Positions 5,089-5,381 of a stretch of DNA of 5,381 nt are shown piece by piece. Origin of the DNA: Pseudomonadota bacterium (GTDB lineage: Bacteria > Chloroflexota > Ktedonobacteria > Ktedonobacterales > JACDGC01); assembly GCA_021323815.1 (NCBI GenBank), contig JAJPKG010000447.1, forward strand, positions 1 to 5,381, written 5' to 3'. Both the position numbers and the translations under genes were made by a program. The notes beneath the pieces are model-generated. The model was given only the letters and a program-made list of their open reading frames with translations. It was not told the origin of the DNA and made no database searches. Positions within the stretch are counted from its first letter, which is position 1. Each line of letters begins with the position of its first letter.

Positions 5089-5381
5089 TTATGCGCCGGA
5101 TGCTCGCAGGTGATCCCATCCCTGCGGCGCGAGCGGCGAAAGCGTGCCGCCGTCATCTCGCCAGAGGCCGGTTTCCGCCTGAATGGTGCCAATGGCCGTG
5201 ACGGGCGTACCCGTTGCCGCCGGCAATTCGGCGGCGACCCGCGCCGCCTGCTCTGAGCGAACCGTGAAGAGCAATTCGTAATCCTCTCCACCGTTGAGCG
5301 CGAGATCGTCCGCGGAGCACCCGATGCTATCTGCTACAACGCGCGTCTCGTCGCGTATGGGTAAAGTCGCCATGTTGACCA
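5089..5381 (-). CDS. thiL: Thiamine-monophosphate kinase, C-terminal part (5' end outside window)
   Basis: This is the C-terminal end of ThiL, which phosphorylates thiamine monophosphate with ATP to make thiamine diphosphate, the last step of thiamine cofactor synthesis, in the cytoplasm. The visible 97 codons run off the right edge of the window, and the stop is TAA at 5091-5089. The hallmark is LALNGGEDYELLFTV: the GGEDYELL motif belongs to the C-terminal domain of the family. Before it, LPIRDETRVVADSIGCSADD matches the helix leading into that motif. After it, TAIGTIQAETGL, DDGGTLSPL and GWDHLR match the usual C-terminal strands and closing Gly-Trp-Asp-His. A Met codon at 5373 lies inside the family's conserved region, so it is not the start. 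The PhoU-like gene follows after 21 nt on the same strand, suggesting one operon. Confidence 0.94.
   Translation of the reverse strand, partial: VNMATLPIRDETRVVADSIGCSADDLALNGGEDYELLFTVRSEQAARVAAELPAATGTPVTAIGTIQAETGLWRDDGGTLSPLAPQGWDHLRASGA

Noticed and set aside
5089..5381. Thiamine (THI-box) riboswitch near thiL
   Set aside because: The visible part is coding sequence for the end of ThiL. Any leader of that operon would lie beyond the right edge, and no THI-box sequence is seen in the window.

Overview
The window is a GC-rich stretch of a bacterial chromosome with six complete genes, two genes cut by the window edges and one strong intrinsic terminator. The organism is not identified with certainty. 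High GC in the housekeeping-type genes, clear Shine-Dalgarno sites, a FomD-type DUF402 protein and lipoproteins with tryptophan- and cysteine-containing cores would fit a Chloroflexota member, perhaps Ktedonobacteria-like. That is an inference from general family resemblance, with no phylogenetic marker behind it.

Layout, left to right. (1) 1-1397, plus strand: the 3' part of a sensor histidine kinase gene, coupled through an ATGA stop/start overlap to an OmpR/PhoB-type response regulator. Together they form a two-component operon whose sensor domain lies outside the window. (2) 1398-2670: a lower-GC segment with two tandem paralogous lipoproteins (154 and 130 aa). Hand counts of single 60-base lines give about 40-47% GC, against about 58-68% in lines from flanking genes. 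An 11-bp perfect inverted repeat lies before the first lipoprotein gene. A compound regulatory region lies after the second: a dyad enclosing a -35 box, an extended -10, and a leader with mutually exclusive hairpins. (3) 2671-3708: an O-methyltransferase-type SAM-dependent enzyme, closed by a textbook terminator at 3735-3762. (4) 3904-4371: a DUF402 (FomD-like) protein, plus strand. (5) 4357-5381, minus strand: the 3' part of thiL (thiamine-monophosphate kinase) followed by a divergent PhoU-domain gene. The PhoU gene runs convergently into the DUF402 gene, and the two coding ends overlap by 15 bp.

How the genes work together. The kinase and regulator form one signalling pair. The lipoprotein pair directly downstream could be a target or simply a neighbour; nothing in the sequence settles this. 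The methyltransferase appears to be its own transcription unit, with its own promoter, leader and terminator. thiL and the PhoU-like gene are spaced closely enough (21 nt) to be one operon, although no functional link between them is obvious.

The part most worth a second look is the lipoprotein pair with its flanking dyads. I see no mobile element, CRISPR array, tRNA, rRNA or recognisable riboswitch.
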